Translations under genes and position numbers: made by a program
Shown here: one piece after another, positions 1-6,811 of the stretch
Layout of the letters: each line of letters opens with the position of its first letter
Position numbering within the stretch: the stretch's first letter is position 1
Notes under the pieces: model-generated
Databases searched by the model: none
What the model was told of the DNA's origin: nothing
The model's input: only the letters and a program-made list of their open reading frames with translations
From: Candidatus Peregrinibacteria bacterium
Lineage (GTDB): Bacteria; Patescibacteriota; Gracilibacteria; UM-FILTER-43-11
NCBI GenBank assembly: GCA_016220125.1
Contig: JACRIF010000051.1
Coordinates: 1 to 8,823 of the forward strand
Direction of reading: 5' to 3'
Length of the DNA stretch: 8,823 nucleotides

Positions 1-585
1 ACGGCGGTTCCAGCCACGTTGAGGGCCACCGAATCCCGAGGACCCACACTAATGCCGGGGTCCACCGCATTGCCTGAACAGTTGGCGCTCACCCCCTTGC
101 GTGACATGCTTGGCCTCGCCGCCGGAAAGGCATCGGCCACTCGCAATATGCACGGAAAGGCGATCGAGAAACTTGCCTCCGCCGAACAAATGCCCCCCTC
201 CTCGGAACGCCAAACCCTCATGGCCGTTCGCCATGAAATCGAGGAACGCGCCTCGCATGACGATCCCGAAGCAACCCGAATTCTGACCGAAATCCATGAG
301 AAGGAAAACATTGCAATTGGGGGTCAAATGGGTGGCCAAATGGGCGACCGAATAGGTGAGGCTGCCGGAGCTCAAACCCAAGTCACGCTTGAGCCGACAG
401 TCACAATCGAAGCTCAAAAAGACAAGATCCAAGCCGTTGAAACGGTTCAAACCAACAAAGCAACGAATGCCGAAACCCTAGCCGATGAGGAGGATAAGGA
501 GACACTTGAAAACATTGAAGGAGTGGAAAAACAGGCCAAGAAAAAACAAAACCGCAGCCGTTCCAATAAAAAAGAGAATGAATAA
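1..585 (+). CDS. Hypothetical hydrophilic protein, 5' end missing
   Basis: The frame is open from the first base to a TAA at 583-585, giving 194 visible residues, so the true start probably lies left of the window. TTG at 19 and ATG at 52 are possible internal starts but nothing singles them out. There are no membrane segments and no motif I recognise. The middle is rich in charged residues and probably helical. A short glycine/methionine repeat (GGQMGGQMGDRIG) follows, then a Glu/Lys/Gln/Thr-rich stretch and a very basic end (KKKQNRSRSNKKENE), which suggests a disordered, possibly nucleic-acid- or membrane-associated tail. The stop overlaps the start of the next gene by 8 nt, so the two are probably translationally coupled and this protein may serve the same pilin or secretion locus. 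Function unknown. Confidence 0.75.
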   Translation, partial: TAVPATLRATESRGPTLMPGSTALPEQLALTPLRDMLGLAAGKASATRNMHGKAIEKLASAEQMPPSSERQTLMAVRHEIEERASHDDPEATRILTEIHEKENIAIGGQMGGQMGDRIGEAAGAQTQVTLEPTVTIEAQKDKIQAVETVQTNKATNAETLADEEDKETLENIEGVEKQAKKKQNRSRSNKKENE

Positions 586-1159
586 ATCCATCGCCAAAAT
601 CATCGCGGGCATGGCTGGACTGCTGGGGCTCCTGAGCCCAATTACCGCCTTCGCCCAGCAAACCACCCAAACCCCCCTGGGCGAAGTCTCCACCTTTGGC
701 GACTTGGTTTCACTGATATGGAATTATGGTTCACAAGTACTTATAGCCTTGGCCGTTCTCTTCATTGTGCTGGGCGCGTTCTTCTATGCCGCCTCCATGG
801 GCAACGAGGAGCGCATCAATCAGGGGAAGCAAATGATCTTCGGATCCTTGATCGCCGTGACCATCGTTCTGTTCTCCGGTGTGCTCATTCGCACCCTGCA
901 CAAACCCACCGAGGGAACCGCGGGGAATCTGAGCGATGTGCCAACCGTCATCAACAACGCGACCAACATTTTGGTCGGATCCATTGGCACCTTCGCCGTG
1001 CTCATGATGACGTATGCCGGATTCCTGTTTGTTACCGCACAAGGGGAAACCGAGAAACTGAGCAAGGCGCGCGCCGCCTTCAAAACCTCGATCATCGGCC
1101 TTGTGATCGGAGCGTTTGCGTATGTGATTGTGAACAATGTGGTGAATTACTTCCTATAG
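578..1159 (+). CDS. Secreted four-TM protein with two tandem T4SS pilin-like (TrbC/VirB2-type) units
   Basis: ATG 578 is chosen because a clear signal peptide follows at once (MNKSIAK, hydrophobic core, cleavage near AFA|QQ at residue 26). The frame is open back to 485, but those 31 extra residues are basic and overlap the previous gene. The 193-aa product has four hydrophobic segments, about 50-72, 86-106, 130-153 and 169-190. They form two copies of the same unit: helix, short charged loop, helix. The loops are AASMGNEERINQGKQ and VTAQGETEKLSKARA. This matches the layout of TrbC/VirB2 and Mbov_0395-like pilin proteins, which normally carry one such unit of about 100 aa, so it looks like an internal duplication or fusion. 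The start overlaps the upstream stop (ATGAATAA), with only a purine run and no strong Shine-Dalgarno. A role in a type IV secretion-like or surface structure is inferred from the fold pattern. Confidence 0.85.
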   Translation: MNKSIAKIIAGMAGLLGLLSPITAFAQQTTQTPLGEVSTFGDLVSLIWNYGSQVLIALAVLFIVLGAFFYAASMGNEERINQGKQMIFGSLIAVTIVLFSGVLIRTLHKPTEGTAGNLSDVPTVINNATNILVGSIGTFAVLMMTYAGFLFVTAQGETEKLSKARAAFKTSIIGLVIGAFAYVIVNNVVNYFL

Positions 1160-1187
1160 TCTCAAGTCACAAGCGCAAGTCTCAAGT
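1158..1187. repeat. 10-bp direct repeat AGTCTCAAGT, 20-bp period
   Basis: AGTCTCAAGT occurs at 1158-1167 and again at 1178-1187, exactly 20 bp apart, between the first two pilin-like genes. Related words (CAAGTCAC, GCAAGTC) lie between the copies. The first copy overlaps the TAG stop of the upstream gene. It may be a degenerate intergenic tandem repeat or a two-turn protein site; the sequence does not decide. Confidence 0.6.
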
Positions 1188-1215
1188 GAGAAAACCTTAT
1201 GCCAGTAATATAATT

Positions 1216-1584
1216 ATGAAAAAAATCTTTTCCTCCATTATTGCCGGACTTGGATTGCCAGTGGCGCATGCGCAGGAGCTCACCCCCTGTTCGGATGGCA
1301 CCATGGCCGACCCCTCGATCGGATGTGTAACAATCCCCGCAAATGTTGTGAATGCGAACACCCCTATTTCGGAAATCCTCCTTAAGGTCGCCACCCTGGG
1401 GACGACCGGTGTCATTGCGGTTGCGACCCTTCTGTTGATCGTCGGTGGAATCCGATATGCCACGGCCGTCGGTGAAGAGGAAAAACTCCAGAAGGCCAAG
1501 CGACTCCTGTTCTGGAGCACCGTTGGGCTGGTCGTATCGTTGACCGCCCGCCTCCTTTTGGGAGCTTTGGCAAACGCACTCTGA
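1216..1584 (+). CDS. Secreted pilin-like protein, single TrbC/Mbov_0395-type unit
   Basis: The product is 122 aa from ATG 1216; the frame is open further upstream only as a shadow of the preceding gene. A signal peptide (MKKIFSSIIAGLGLPVAHA) probably ends at AHA|QE, residue 19. A short exported segment contains Cys25 and Cys37, which could form a disulfide. Two hydrophobic helices follow, about 58-80 and 98-118, separated by YATAVGEEEKLQKAKR, almost the same loop as in the two neighbouring genes. Size and layout fit the T4SS pilin-like family seen in CPR bacteria and mycoplasmas, whose members are predicted to be membrane-inserted before assembly. It lies 56 nt after the previous gene. The AT-rich TATAATT just before the ATG resembles a -10 element but is too close for a leadered transcript. 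No Shine-Dalgarno is visible. Confidence 0.85.
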   Translation: MKKIFSSIIAGLGLPVAHAQELTPCSDGTMADPSIGCVTIPANVVNANTPISEILLKVATLGTTGVIAVATLLLIVGGIRYATAVGEEEKLQKAKRLLFWSTVGLVVSLTARLLLGALANAL

Positions 1585-1644
1585 TGGAACCTATTATTAA
1601 ATCACAAATAAAGTATGCGTCTATTCCTTTTGCATCCAAATCAC

Positions 1645-1672
1645 TTGTGTAACATTTTGGATTTTGTATACT
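1645..1672 (+). promoter_or_regulatory. Possible sigma70-like promoter before the metal-binding pilin-like gene
   Basis: TTGTGT at 1645-1650 and TATACT at 1667-1672 are 16 bp apart. The -10 matches 5 of 6 consensus bases but the -35 only 3 of 6. The predicted transcript would start near 1679, leaving a short leader before ATG 1696. The surrounding 111-bp gap is AT-rich, so a chance match is possible. Confidence 0.35.
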
Positions 1673-1695
1673 TTTTTTGAACAAACAAATTCCGT

Positions 1696-2400
1696 ATGAA
1701 ATTCTCTTTCCGACAATTCGGTTCACTTCTCTCCATTGCATTTGCGATCGGCTTTTTTGTTACACCTGTAACATTGGCCGCCACCGATTGTGACAAAGAT
1801 GCCGATGGATTCATCGCCATCCCGAACTCAGCCATGAAACTGATCGCCCCCGATGTTCCCTACGCCGAAAACGGAAACGCGGGCGCGGTTCAATGGCAGG
1901 ACTACTACAACGTGTACCTGAAGGGACAGGACAAACTGACCGAAGGCGAAAAATGCCTTGGACTCAATTTCAAAAAAGGAGCGGAGCCCACCCGTTGCGA
2001 CGACATCATCATTGGCGCCAACAGCGGAGTCTACGACCCCTCCAAGGTCACGACCTCGGTGCGAGGACCCCAGGTGAACCCCCAAGCGTTTGATGTGGCG
2101 GACAATGGAATCGACGAGAACTGCGATGGAAAAGACGCCGCCCTGCTCGAGGGTTCTGGTGCTTCGGCCGGAAAGGACATCGGAGGACTGGTTCAGACCA
2201 GCATTTCCCTCCTCAGCAAGCTGGTCGCTGCGGTTTCGATCCTGATCATGATCTGGGGCGGCGTGCTATACGCAACGGCTGCCGGCGACGAGGCGAAGGT
2301 CTCGAAGGCCCGCAAGGCCATTATCGGAGCTGTGATCGGTCTAATCATCGGCCTGTTGGCGCCGACGATTGTAAATCTCATAGTAGCCAACCTGACTTAA
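1696..2400 (+). CDS. Secreted MopE-like metal-binding protein with C-terminal pilin-like unit
   Basis: The product is 234 aa. Residues 1-28 are a signal peptide (cleavage near TLA|AT). Residues 30-150 form an exported domain with DCDKDADGF (31-39), CDD (101-103) and NPQAFDVADNGIDENCDGKD (128-147). This order resembles the putative metal-binding (MopE-type) repeat, DxDGDG...DCDD...NPGA.E.CDGIDNDCDG, which binds calcium or copper in other secreted proteins. Here the segment between CDD and NPQ is longer than usual. A Gly/Ser/Ala linker (152-160) leads to two hydrophobic helices, about 170-193 and 207-229, flanking YATAAGDEAKVSKARK, the loop shared with the two upstream pilin-like genes. I infer a membrane-anchored or fibre-incorporated subunit that displays a metal-binding head. 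It is the last gene of the + strand block and is followed by a terminator. No Shine-Dalgarno precedes the ATG. Confidence 0.82.
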   Translation: MKFSFRQFGSLLSIAFAIGFFVTPVTLAATDCDKDADGFIAIPNSAMKLIAPDVPYAENGNAGAVQWQDYYNVYLKGQDKLTEGEKCLGLNFKKGAEPTRCDDIIIGANSGVYDPSKVTTSVRGPQVNPQAFDVADNGIDENCDGKDAALLEGSGASAGKDIGGLVQTSISLLSKLVAAVSILIMIWGGVLYATAAGDEAKVSKARKAIIGAVIGLIIGLLAPTIVNLIVANLT

Positions 2401-2429
2401 TCAAAACAAAAACCAAAACAAACGAAATG

Positions 2430-2467
2430 GGCCTGTCGCACTTCTTGATGAAATGGCAGGCCTTTTT
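2430..2467 (+). terminator. Intrinsic terminator, possibly bidirectional
   Basis: GGCCTGTC (2430-2437) pairs with GGCAGGCC (2455-2462), an 8-bp stem with one G-T pair, followed directly by TTTTT (2463-2467). The internal TTC/GAA pairing shortens the loop. It lies 29 nt after the + strand block and 28 nt past the stop of the convergent minus-strand gene. In the minus direction the tail is T-rich but interrupted, so leftward termination is plausible but weaker. Confidence 0.75.
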
Positions 2468-2489
2468 CAATGGCCGGGGACGTGCCCCC

Positions 2490-2996
2490 CTATCTCTCTT
2501 CACTCTTTTGGGGCGACTGATCAGCCGATCTGCGAATGGACTCGTCCGCGAGGGCCTTGGCCCGCTTGTACCCCCCGACCCACTTGAACTTCTCAGGATG
2601 GCCCAAAAAGTAACAGGCCGAGGCCACATCGTTTTTCACAAGCGAGCACAGCGCATCCTCAAATTGGGATTTGACCATCACCCGCCTGAACCGATGCGGA
2701 TTCTTCATGAAAAACTCGAACCGTTCACGGCCCGCCAGAATAGCGGCAACAATGGGTTGCGAAACATACTCCGGATCATTGGCCTTGTATCGCTCGACCG
2801 TGGATAAAAACTCCATCGCACCCTCGTCGGACGCATGGACCACCTCATATAGATTCCGGGCATGGTGCTTGTCGCACAGCTCCCGCTCGGCGCGATGAGC
2901 CGCAAAATTCACCTTGATCACTGTTCGTGTCCGATCCATTTCGAGGATGCGCGGATGCAAAAAAGGCTCCTGAGGATGGGATGGACGCTCTTTCAT
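2490..2996 (-). CDS. Hypothetical 168-aa protein, paralogue of the upstream gene, three helical repeats
   Basis: The family is not recognised. After a proline-rich start comes RTRTVIKVN, then a mostly helical body with three degenerate units: NLYEVVHASDEGAMEFL (48-64), PIVAAILAGRERFEFFMKNPHRF (81-103) and DALCSLVKNDVASACYFLGHPEKF (114-137). The pattern is hxxAIxxxIxxxxxxAxxFMxxPxxF. The tail (150-168) is charged and probably disordered. There is no signal peptide or TM segment, so it is likely cytoplasmic. It resembles the product of 3009-3524 throughout (RT-VVI-V, FM-NP, YFLGH-F), so one arose from the other by duplication. The gap between the genes is 12 nt, so they are surely co-transcribed. 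No Shine-Dalgarno is visible. ATG at residue 20 is an alternative start. Confidence 0.8.
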   Translation of the reverse strand: MKERPSHPQEPFLHPRILEMDRTRTVIKVNFAAHRAERELCDKHHARNLYEVVHASDEGAMEFLSTVERYKANDPEYVSQPIVAAILAGRERFEFFMKNPHRFRRVMVKSQFEDALCSLVKNDVASACYFLGHPEKFKWVGGYKRAKALADESIRRSADQSPQKSEER

Positions 2997-3008
2997 TGGG
3001 AATTAAGT

Positions 3009-3524
3009 CTAATTAGCCAATCGCGAAACAGGCTGATCGAAGGGGCCAATTTTCAAATACACCTCTTGGGCAACCTTCATCCCAAAAAACCTGGCTTTGT
3101 AATGGCCCAAAAAATAATCCCTGCAGCTGTCGTACCTAAAAATAGCGGCATAGAGCGCCTCGCGCATTTTTTTAGGGCCCATCATCTGCAAAAACGCTTC
3201 TGGATTCGACATAAACCCCTGCGCCGCACCGTGATCCTTCTCAATAGCCCCCAGGATAGCCTCGCATAGCTTGTCGAGGTCTTGGGTCGCGAGCCCTTTA
3301 TGCTTGAGCGCCAACTCCATGAATTCACGGGCGGCGGCATTTGACTTCCGGACCGCCTCCACAATGGTTTCAACCTTGTATTTCGACAAAAACCCGGTTT
3401 CAGCCAGATGGCGAGACAACCCCCTCCTGACGATCACCACCACCTTCGTTCGGTCCTCCTCATACGCATGCTCCTCGTCCTCGCCAGGAACCGGTTCGCG
3501 GAAGCGCACTTTCTCGTTGGCCAT
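3009..3524 (-). CDS. Hypothetical 171-aa protein, three helical repeats
   Basis: The family is not recognised. An acidic N-terminus (PVPGEDEEHAYEED) precedes a strand-like RTKVVVIVRRG. Three helical units follow: VETIVEAVRKSNAAAREFM (51-69), LCEAILGAIEKDHGAAQGFM (87-105) followed by NPEAFLQM, and REALYAAIFRYDSCRDYFLG (121-140) followed by HYKARF. The same three units appear in the paralogue immediately downstream. Repeats of this kind often make small alpha-solenoids used for protein contacts, but that role is inferred. No membrane or export signal is present. It lies 62 nt downstream of uvrB on the same strand with no terminator between them, so read-through from uvrB is likely. That is not evidence for a repair function. 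Confidence 0.8.
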   Translation of the reverse strand: MANEKVRFREPVPGEDEEHAYEEDRTKVVVIVRRGLSRHLAETGFLSKYKVETIVEAVRKSNAAAREFMELALKHKGLATQDLDKLCEAILGAIEKDHGAAQGFMSNPEAFLQMMGPKKMREALYAAIFRYDSCRDYFLGHYKARFFGMKVAQEVYLKIGPFDQPVSRLAN

Positions 3525-3586
3525 AGACTCAAGGCGATTAATGGATTTCGGACTAGGAAATTACCATTTTATGCCTCCGTACGCAA

Positions 3587-5548
3587 TTATTTCCCACTGG
3601 TTTCCAGCTCCTCGATCTGGTCGCGCAGCTCGGAGGCCTTCTCGAACTCCAGGTTCTCGGCCGCGATTTCCATTTGGTTCTTGAGCTCGCGGATCAAGCG
3701 CGGCAACTCCTCGGCCGGCACCTCATCCTTGCTGTATTTTTTGGTCGGCTTGTGGCCGGTCTCTTGAATGTTGTGGATCTTCTTCACAATGGTTTGCGGG
3801 GTGATGCCGTGCTTTTCATTGTAGGCCACTTGGATCTTGCGACGGCGATCGGTTTCGCCGATTGCGCCCTTCATGGCATCGGTCATCACATCGCCGTACA
3901 TGATCACTTTTCCGTTCACGTTTCGGGCGGTGCGCCCAATCGTCTGGATCAGGGCGTCGCGCGAGCGCAGGAACCCCTGCTTGTCGGCATCCAGGATGGC
4001 CACGAGGGACACCTCGGGCAGATCCAAGCCTTCGCGGAGCAAATTGATGCCCACCACGATGTCGATTTCGCCCTGACGGAGCTGGCGCAGGATCTCAATG
4101 CGCTCGAACGTTTCGATCTCGGAATGGAGGTAGCGGACCTTCAGATCCGCTTCTTGGAGGAAGTCGGTGAGTTTTTCGGCCGACTTCTTTGTGAGCGTGG
4201 TTATGAGGACGCGCTCATTGCGCTCGAGCACCTTGTGGATCTCGGCCAACAAATCATCGATCTGGTGGGCCGTGGGGCGCACCTCGATCGGGGGGTCGAT
4301 AAGGCCCGTGGGGCGGATGATCTGCTCGGCGATAAATTCCTTGGGCGTGTGCTCGAACTCGTATTTTCCGGGCGTGGCAGAGGTGTAGACCCCCTGGTTC
4401 ACATGCGCCTCGAACTCGTCGAACTTGAGCGGGCGATTGTCGTGAGAGCTGGGCAGGCGGAACCCGTGCTCGATGAGCGTCTGCTTGCGCGAATAATTGC
4501 CGTTGAACATGCCGCCGATCTGGGGAATGGTGATGTGCGACTCGTCGATGAAAATCAATGCATCGTCGGGGAAGTAGTCGAGCAAGGTGGCCGGCTGCTC
4601 ACCGGGCTCGCGACTGTTCATGTAGCGCACGTAATTCTCGATCCCCGAGCAATAACCCGTTTCCATGAGCATCTCGATGTCGTACTCGGTGCGGGTCTTG
4701 ATGCGCTCGGCCTCGACAATCTTGCCCATGCCCAAGAGTTGCTTGTGGCGCACGTCGAGATCGGCCCTGATGAGCGCCACGCCCTTCTCGATCGCCTCGC
4801 GCGTGGTGACGTTGTGCTTGGCCGGAAAAATTTTAACCTCTTTCAAATCGCGGAGCACTTCGCCCGTGAAGGAGTCGGCCTCCTGGATGCCATCGAGCAG
4901 ATCGCCAAAGAAATCGAGGCGGATCATGTTGTCGGAGCTCGGGGGAATGATCTCGACCGTGTCGCCCAGCACATGGAACATGCCGTTCTTGAATTCCATG
5001 TCGGAACGGTGGTATTGCAGATCGGTGAGCTTGCGGAGGAGCTTATCGCGCTTCACCATATCGCCCACCTTGAGTTCGATGGCCAAGCCTTCGTAGCTGG
5101 CCACATCGCCCAAACCGTAGATGGCCGACACCGAGGCCACGATCAGCACATCCTTCCGTGTGAGCAGGTTGTGGGTGGCGGCATGGCGGTATTTGTCGAT
5201 CTCCTCGTTGATGGACGCGTCCTTTTCTATATAGGTGTCGGTCGCGGGCAAATACGCCTCGGGCTGGTAGTAGTCGTAGTAACTGACGAAATACGACACC
5301 GCGTTGTCGGGGAAAAAGTCTTTGAATTCGGAACACAGCTGGGCCGCGAGCGTCTTGTTGTGCGAAAGCACCAACGTGGGGCGCTGGACCTGTTGGATCA
5401 CATTGGCGAGCGTGAAAGTTTTGCCCGAGCCCGTGACCCCCATGAGGGTTTGATGCTTCTGACCCTTTTTAATACCTTTGACCAGGGCCTCGATGGCCTT
5501 TGGCTGGTCGCCAGCGGGTTGCATTGATGAGACGAGTTTGAAATCCAT
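3587..5548 (-). CDS. uvrB: UvrABC system protein B (excinuclease subunit, DNA damage verification helicase)
   Basis: UvrB receives damaged DNA from UvrA, opens the strands with its beta-hairpin using ATP, and recruits UvrC for the dual incision of nucleotide excision repair. The start at ATG 5548 gives 653 aa and the family's usual beginning (MDFKLVSS..PAGDQPKAI); the frame extends to a TTG at 5596 that adds 16 unlikely residues. Visible motifs, numbered from this Met: Walker A GVTGSGKT (37-44), beta-hairpin YYDYYQPEAYLPATDTYIEKD region (90-110), VASVSAIYGLGD (137-148), DEAD-type box DESH (335-338), GINLLREGLDLPE (about 500-512), motif VI QTIGRTARN (535-543), and the C-terminal UVR domain (about 612-648) that contacts UvrC. 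Nothing essential is missing and the length is normal. No uvrA or uvrC is in the window. Confidence 0.99.
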   Translation of the reverse strand: MDFKLVSSMQPAGDQPKAIEALVKGIKKGQKHQTLMGVTGSGKTFTLANVIQQVQRPTLVLSHNKTLAAQLCSEFKDFFPDNAVSYFVSYYDYYQPEAYLPATDTYIEKDASINEEIDKYRHAATHNLLTRKDVLIVASVSAIYGLGDVASYEGLAIELKVGDMVKRDKLLRKLTDLQYHRSDMEFKNGMFHVLGDTVEIIPPSSDNMIRLDFFGDLLDGIQEADSFTGEVLRDLKEVKIFPAKHNVTTREAIEKGVALIRADLDVRHKQLLGMGKIVEAERIKTRTEYDIEMLMETGYCSGIENYVRYMNSREPGEQPATLLDYFPDDALIFIDESHITIPQIGGMFNGNYSRKQTLIEHGFRLPSSHDNRPLKFDEFEAHVNQGVYTSATPGKYEFEHTPKEFIAEQIIRPTGLIDPPIEVRPTAHQIDDLLAEIHKVLERNERVLITTLTKKSAEKLTDFLQEADLKVRYLHSEIETFERIEILRQLRQGEIDIVVGINLLREGLDLPEVSLVAILDADKQGFLRSRDALIQTIGRTARNVNGKVIMYGDVMTDAMKGAIGETDRRRKIQVAYNEKHGITPQTIVKKIHNIQETGHKPTKKYSKDEVPAEELPRLIRELKNQMEIAAENLEFEKASELRDQIEELETSGK

Positions 5549-5589
5549 AATAGGGGCTAGTGACGGGTGCTTAGTGCCTAGCGAACTCA

Positions 5590-5617
5590 CTAGCAACTAG
5601 ACACTAGCTACTAGACA
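5590..5617. repeat. 14-bp tandem repeat in a CTAG-rich leader of uvrB
   Basis: CTAGCAACTAGACA (5590-5603) is followed at once by CTAGCTACTAGACA (5604-5617), differing at one base. Further CTAG words at 5556-5559 and 5578-5581 and the near-complementary words CTTAGTG and CACTAG extend the pattern across about 5556-5617. The stretch lies between the probable uvrB promoter and its ATG, so it would be transcribed as leader RNA. Several alternative short stems are possible. No riboswitch class is recognised. Confidence 0.7.
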
Positions 5618-5638
5618 CAGGATTAGCATATCAGGGAA

Positions 5639-5667
5639 ATCATAGCGAAAGGGGGGTTGAGGGGCAA
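5639..5667 (-). promoter_or_regulatory. Probable sigma70-like promoter of uvrB
   Basis: On the minus strand, TTGCCC (5667-5662) and TATGAT (5644-5639) are separated by exactly 17 bp. They match 4 of 6 and 5 of 6 consensus bases. The transcript would start near 5632, leaving a leader of about 85 nt before ATG 5548 that carries the CTAG repeats. It lies just after the stop of the last module-repeat gene, so uvrB probably has its own transcription start even though all genes here point left. No LexA-like palindrome is visible. Confidence 0.5.
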
Positions 5668-5686
5668 GGGGCAGAGAGGACGCGGG

Positions 5687-6805
5687 TTATTTTTTCTTGC
5701 GCCTGAGCAGATCCTTGCAAGCCTCGCGGACGGCGGGCTCGGGGTAGAGGTCACATAAATTTCCGTGACTATCCCTCCCGCAGACTGGCTTCGTGCCGGA
5801 GATCCCGAGACGGGACTTGATTGTCGCACGGGATATCCCCAGCATGAGGGAAAACATTTTGATCGTCCCATGGTTGATGCCATTGATCTCAATAAAGCTG
5901 CTGGGGATGAATCGGACAAGTTCGGGATTGAGCAGATCATCGCAGAGCTTACGGATTTCCGGCTCGGGAAAGAGATCCACGAGGTTGCCCGTCACATTCC
6001 TGCCCTTGACTGACACTAGCCCCGAGGAGGCGAGACGAAGGGCGATTGTCGAAGCAGAAATTTTGAATCGACGGGCGAAAGACTCTTTGGTCCCGTGGCG
6101 GATACCGCCAATTTCCACAAAACCGTCATCACCTATTTGAATCAAGCCAGGATTCAGGCGATCGGCGCACAGCTCGCGGACAGCGGGCTCTGGGTACAAC
6201 TCGCCAGGATGGCCCATCGAATCCTTTCCGTGGATGGCTTTGATGCCAGAGGATAGAATACGGAACTTGATGACTTTGATAGAAACCCCCAGCAAACGAG
6301 CAAGGGCTGGGATGGTCCCATGACAAACTCCTTCAACCATCGCCAACCCCCCTGAGTCCACCACGATAAGATTGGGTTCGAGTAGGTTGGCACAAAGCTT
6401 CCGCACTTCGAGCTCAGAATAGAGGTTGCATGGTCGGCCCGAACGACCCTTTCCGCAAACCGGTTTCAAGCCCGAGGATTTGATGCGGAATTTTATGGTT
6501 GGCTGAGAAATCCCAAGCAGGCGAACCAATGCCGAAATCGTTCTGTGACGGATTAAATCAATATCCACAAATCCGTCCGGGCTCACTTGAACAAGGCCCG
6601 ACTCAAGCAGATCGGCGCACACCTCGCGGACATCCGCCTCTGAAAAATAAGACTTATCAAGCACGTGCCTCATCCTATCCCTCCCCTCCGCCCCAATCTT
6701 CCTCGCCACTTTCAGCCTGTTACGGATTGTTACATCCGAAATCCGCACCCCTTCGTGCTTTTCAAACCACTTGGCCCATGTTATGCAGGTGGCGCGCTTG
6801 ATCAT
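5687..6805 (-). CDS. Tandem helix-turn-helix module protein C (N-cap plus four modules)
   Basis: The product is 372 aa, made of an N-terminal cap module (1-75) and four repeats (76-150, 151-225, 226-300, 301-372). A typical repeat reads GFVEIGGIRHGT, then an HTH such as LARLLGVSIKVIKFRI, then SSG.K...GK...G...LYPEPAVRELCADLL. The HTH fits the classic spacing Ala5-Gly9-Val/Ile10-Ile/Val15-Leu/Ile19. The cap lacks the first segment but keeps the HTH-like helix (VRISDVTIRNRL) and the final REVCADLL. No nuclease, ATPase or membrane domain is attached, and the tail is RRKKK. The inferred role is DNA or RNA binding; partner and target are unknown. Its ATG overlaps the stop of the upstream module gene (ATGA), so translation is probably coupled. 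It ends in TAA after an A6 run, where the two upstream copies end in TGA. Linkers between repeats (NPGLIQIG type) differ from those of the upstream gene. Confidence 0.85.
   Translation of the reverse strand: MIKRATCITWAKWFEKHEGVRISDVTIRNRLKVARKIGAEGRDRMRHVLDKSYFSEADVREVCADLLESGLVQVSPDGFVDIDLIRHRTISALVRLLGISQPTIKFRIKSSGLKPVCGKGRSGRPCNLYSELEVRKLCANLLEPNLIVVDSGGLAMVEGVCHGTIPALARLLGVSIKVIKFRILSSGIKAIHGKDSMGHPGELYPEPAVRELCADRLNPGLIQIGDDGFVEIGGIRHGTKESFARRFKISASTIALRLASSGLVSVKGRNVTGNLVDLFPEPEIRKLCDDLLNPELVRFIPSSFIEINGINHGTIKMFSLMLGISRATIKSRLGISGTKPVCGRDSHGNLCDLYPEPAVREACKDLLRRKKK
5690..6805 (-). repeat. Module array in protein C: 5 units of 72-75 codons
   Basis: In reading order the units are 6805-6581 (cap), 6580-6356, 6355-6131, 6130-5906 and 5905-5690. 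The most conserved DNA encodes LYPEPAVRE. Every unit has the Cys of RxxCxxLL or its variant RxxCxxRL. Recognition-helix variable pairs (the two residues after the turn Ser / two residues before the conserved Arg) are DV/RN, QP/KF, IK/KF, AS/AL and RA/KS. Confidence 0.9.
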
Positions 6806-6811
6806 TTTTTC
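6785..6811 (-). repeat. 27-nt exact direct repeat, copy 1 (junction of genes B and C)
   Basis: These 27 bases are identical to 8113-8139. On the minus strand they read G, six A, TGATCAAGCG and on through the codons for MIKRATC. They span the last Lys codons and TGA of the upstream gene and the first seven codons of the next, with the ATGA overlap at 6802-6805. Confidence 0.95.

Noticed and set aside
485..577. Longer N-terminus for the two-unit pilin-like gene
   Set aside because: It would place 31 basic residues before a normal signal peptide and overlap the preceding gene by about 100 nt.
1209..1214. TATAAT just before ATG 1216 as a promoter
   Set aside because: A transcript from it would start at or after the ATG, and no -35 lies at the right distance.
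1634..1666. Hairpin ATCCAAA/TTTGGAT followed by T-rich sequence after the 122-aa pilin-like gene
   Set aside because: The stem is AT-rich with a 15-nt loop and only T4 after it, and it overlaps a promoter-like element; too weak to call a terminator.
3525..3586. Separate promoter or terminator between uvrB and the downstream paralogue pair
   Set aside because: Only a poor -35/-10 match and a 5-bp stem are present; read-through from uvrB is simpler.
3674..5527. Long open frame (617 codons) on the + strand
   Set aside because: It is the antisense shadow of uvrB, whose minus-strand product carries every family motif; the + product has no recognisable domain.
5549..5596. TTG-initiated extension of uvrB
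   Set aside because: The 16 added residues come from the CTAG repeat region and have no counterpart in usual UvrB proteins.
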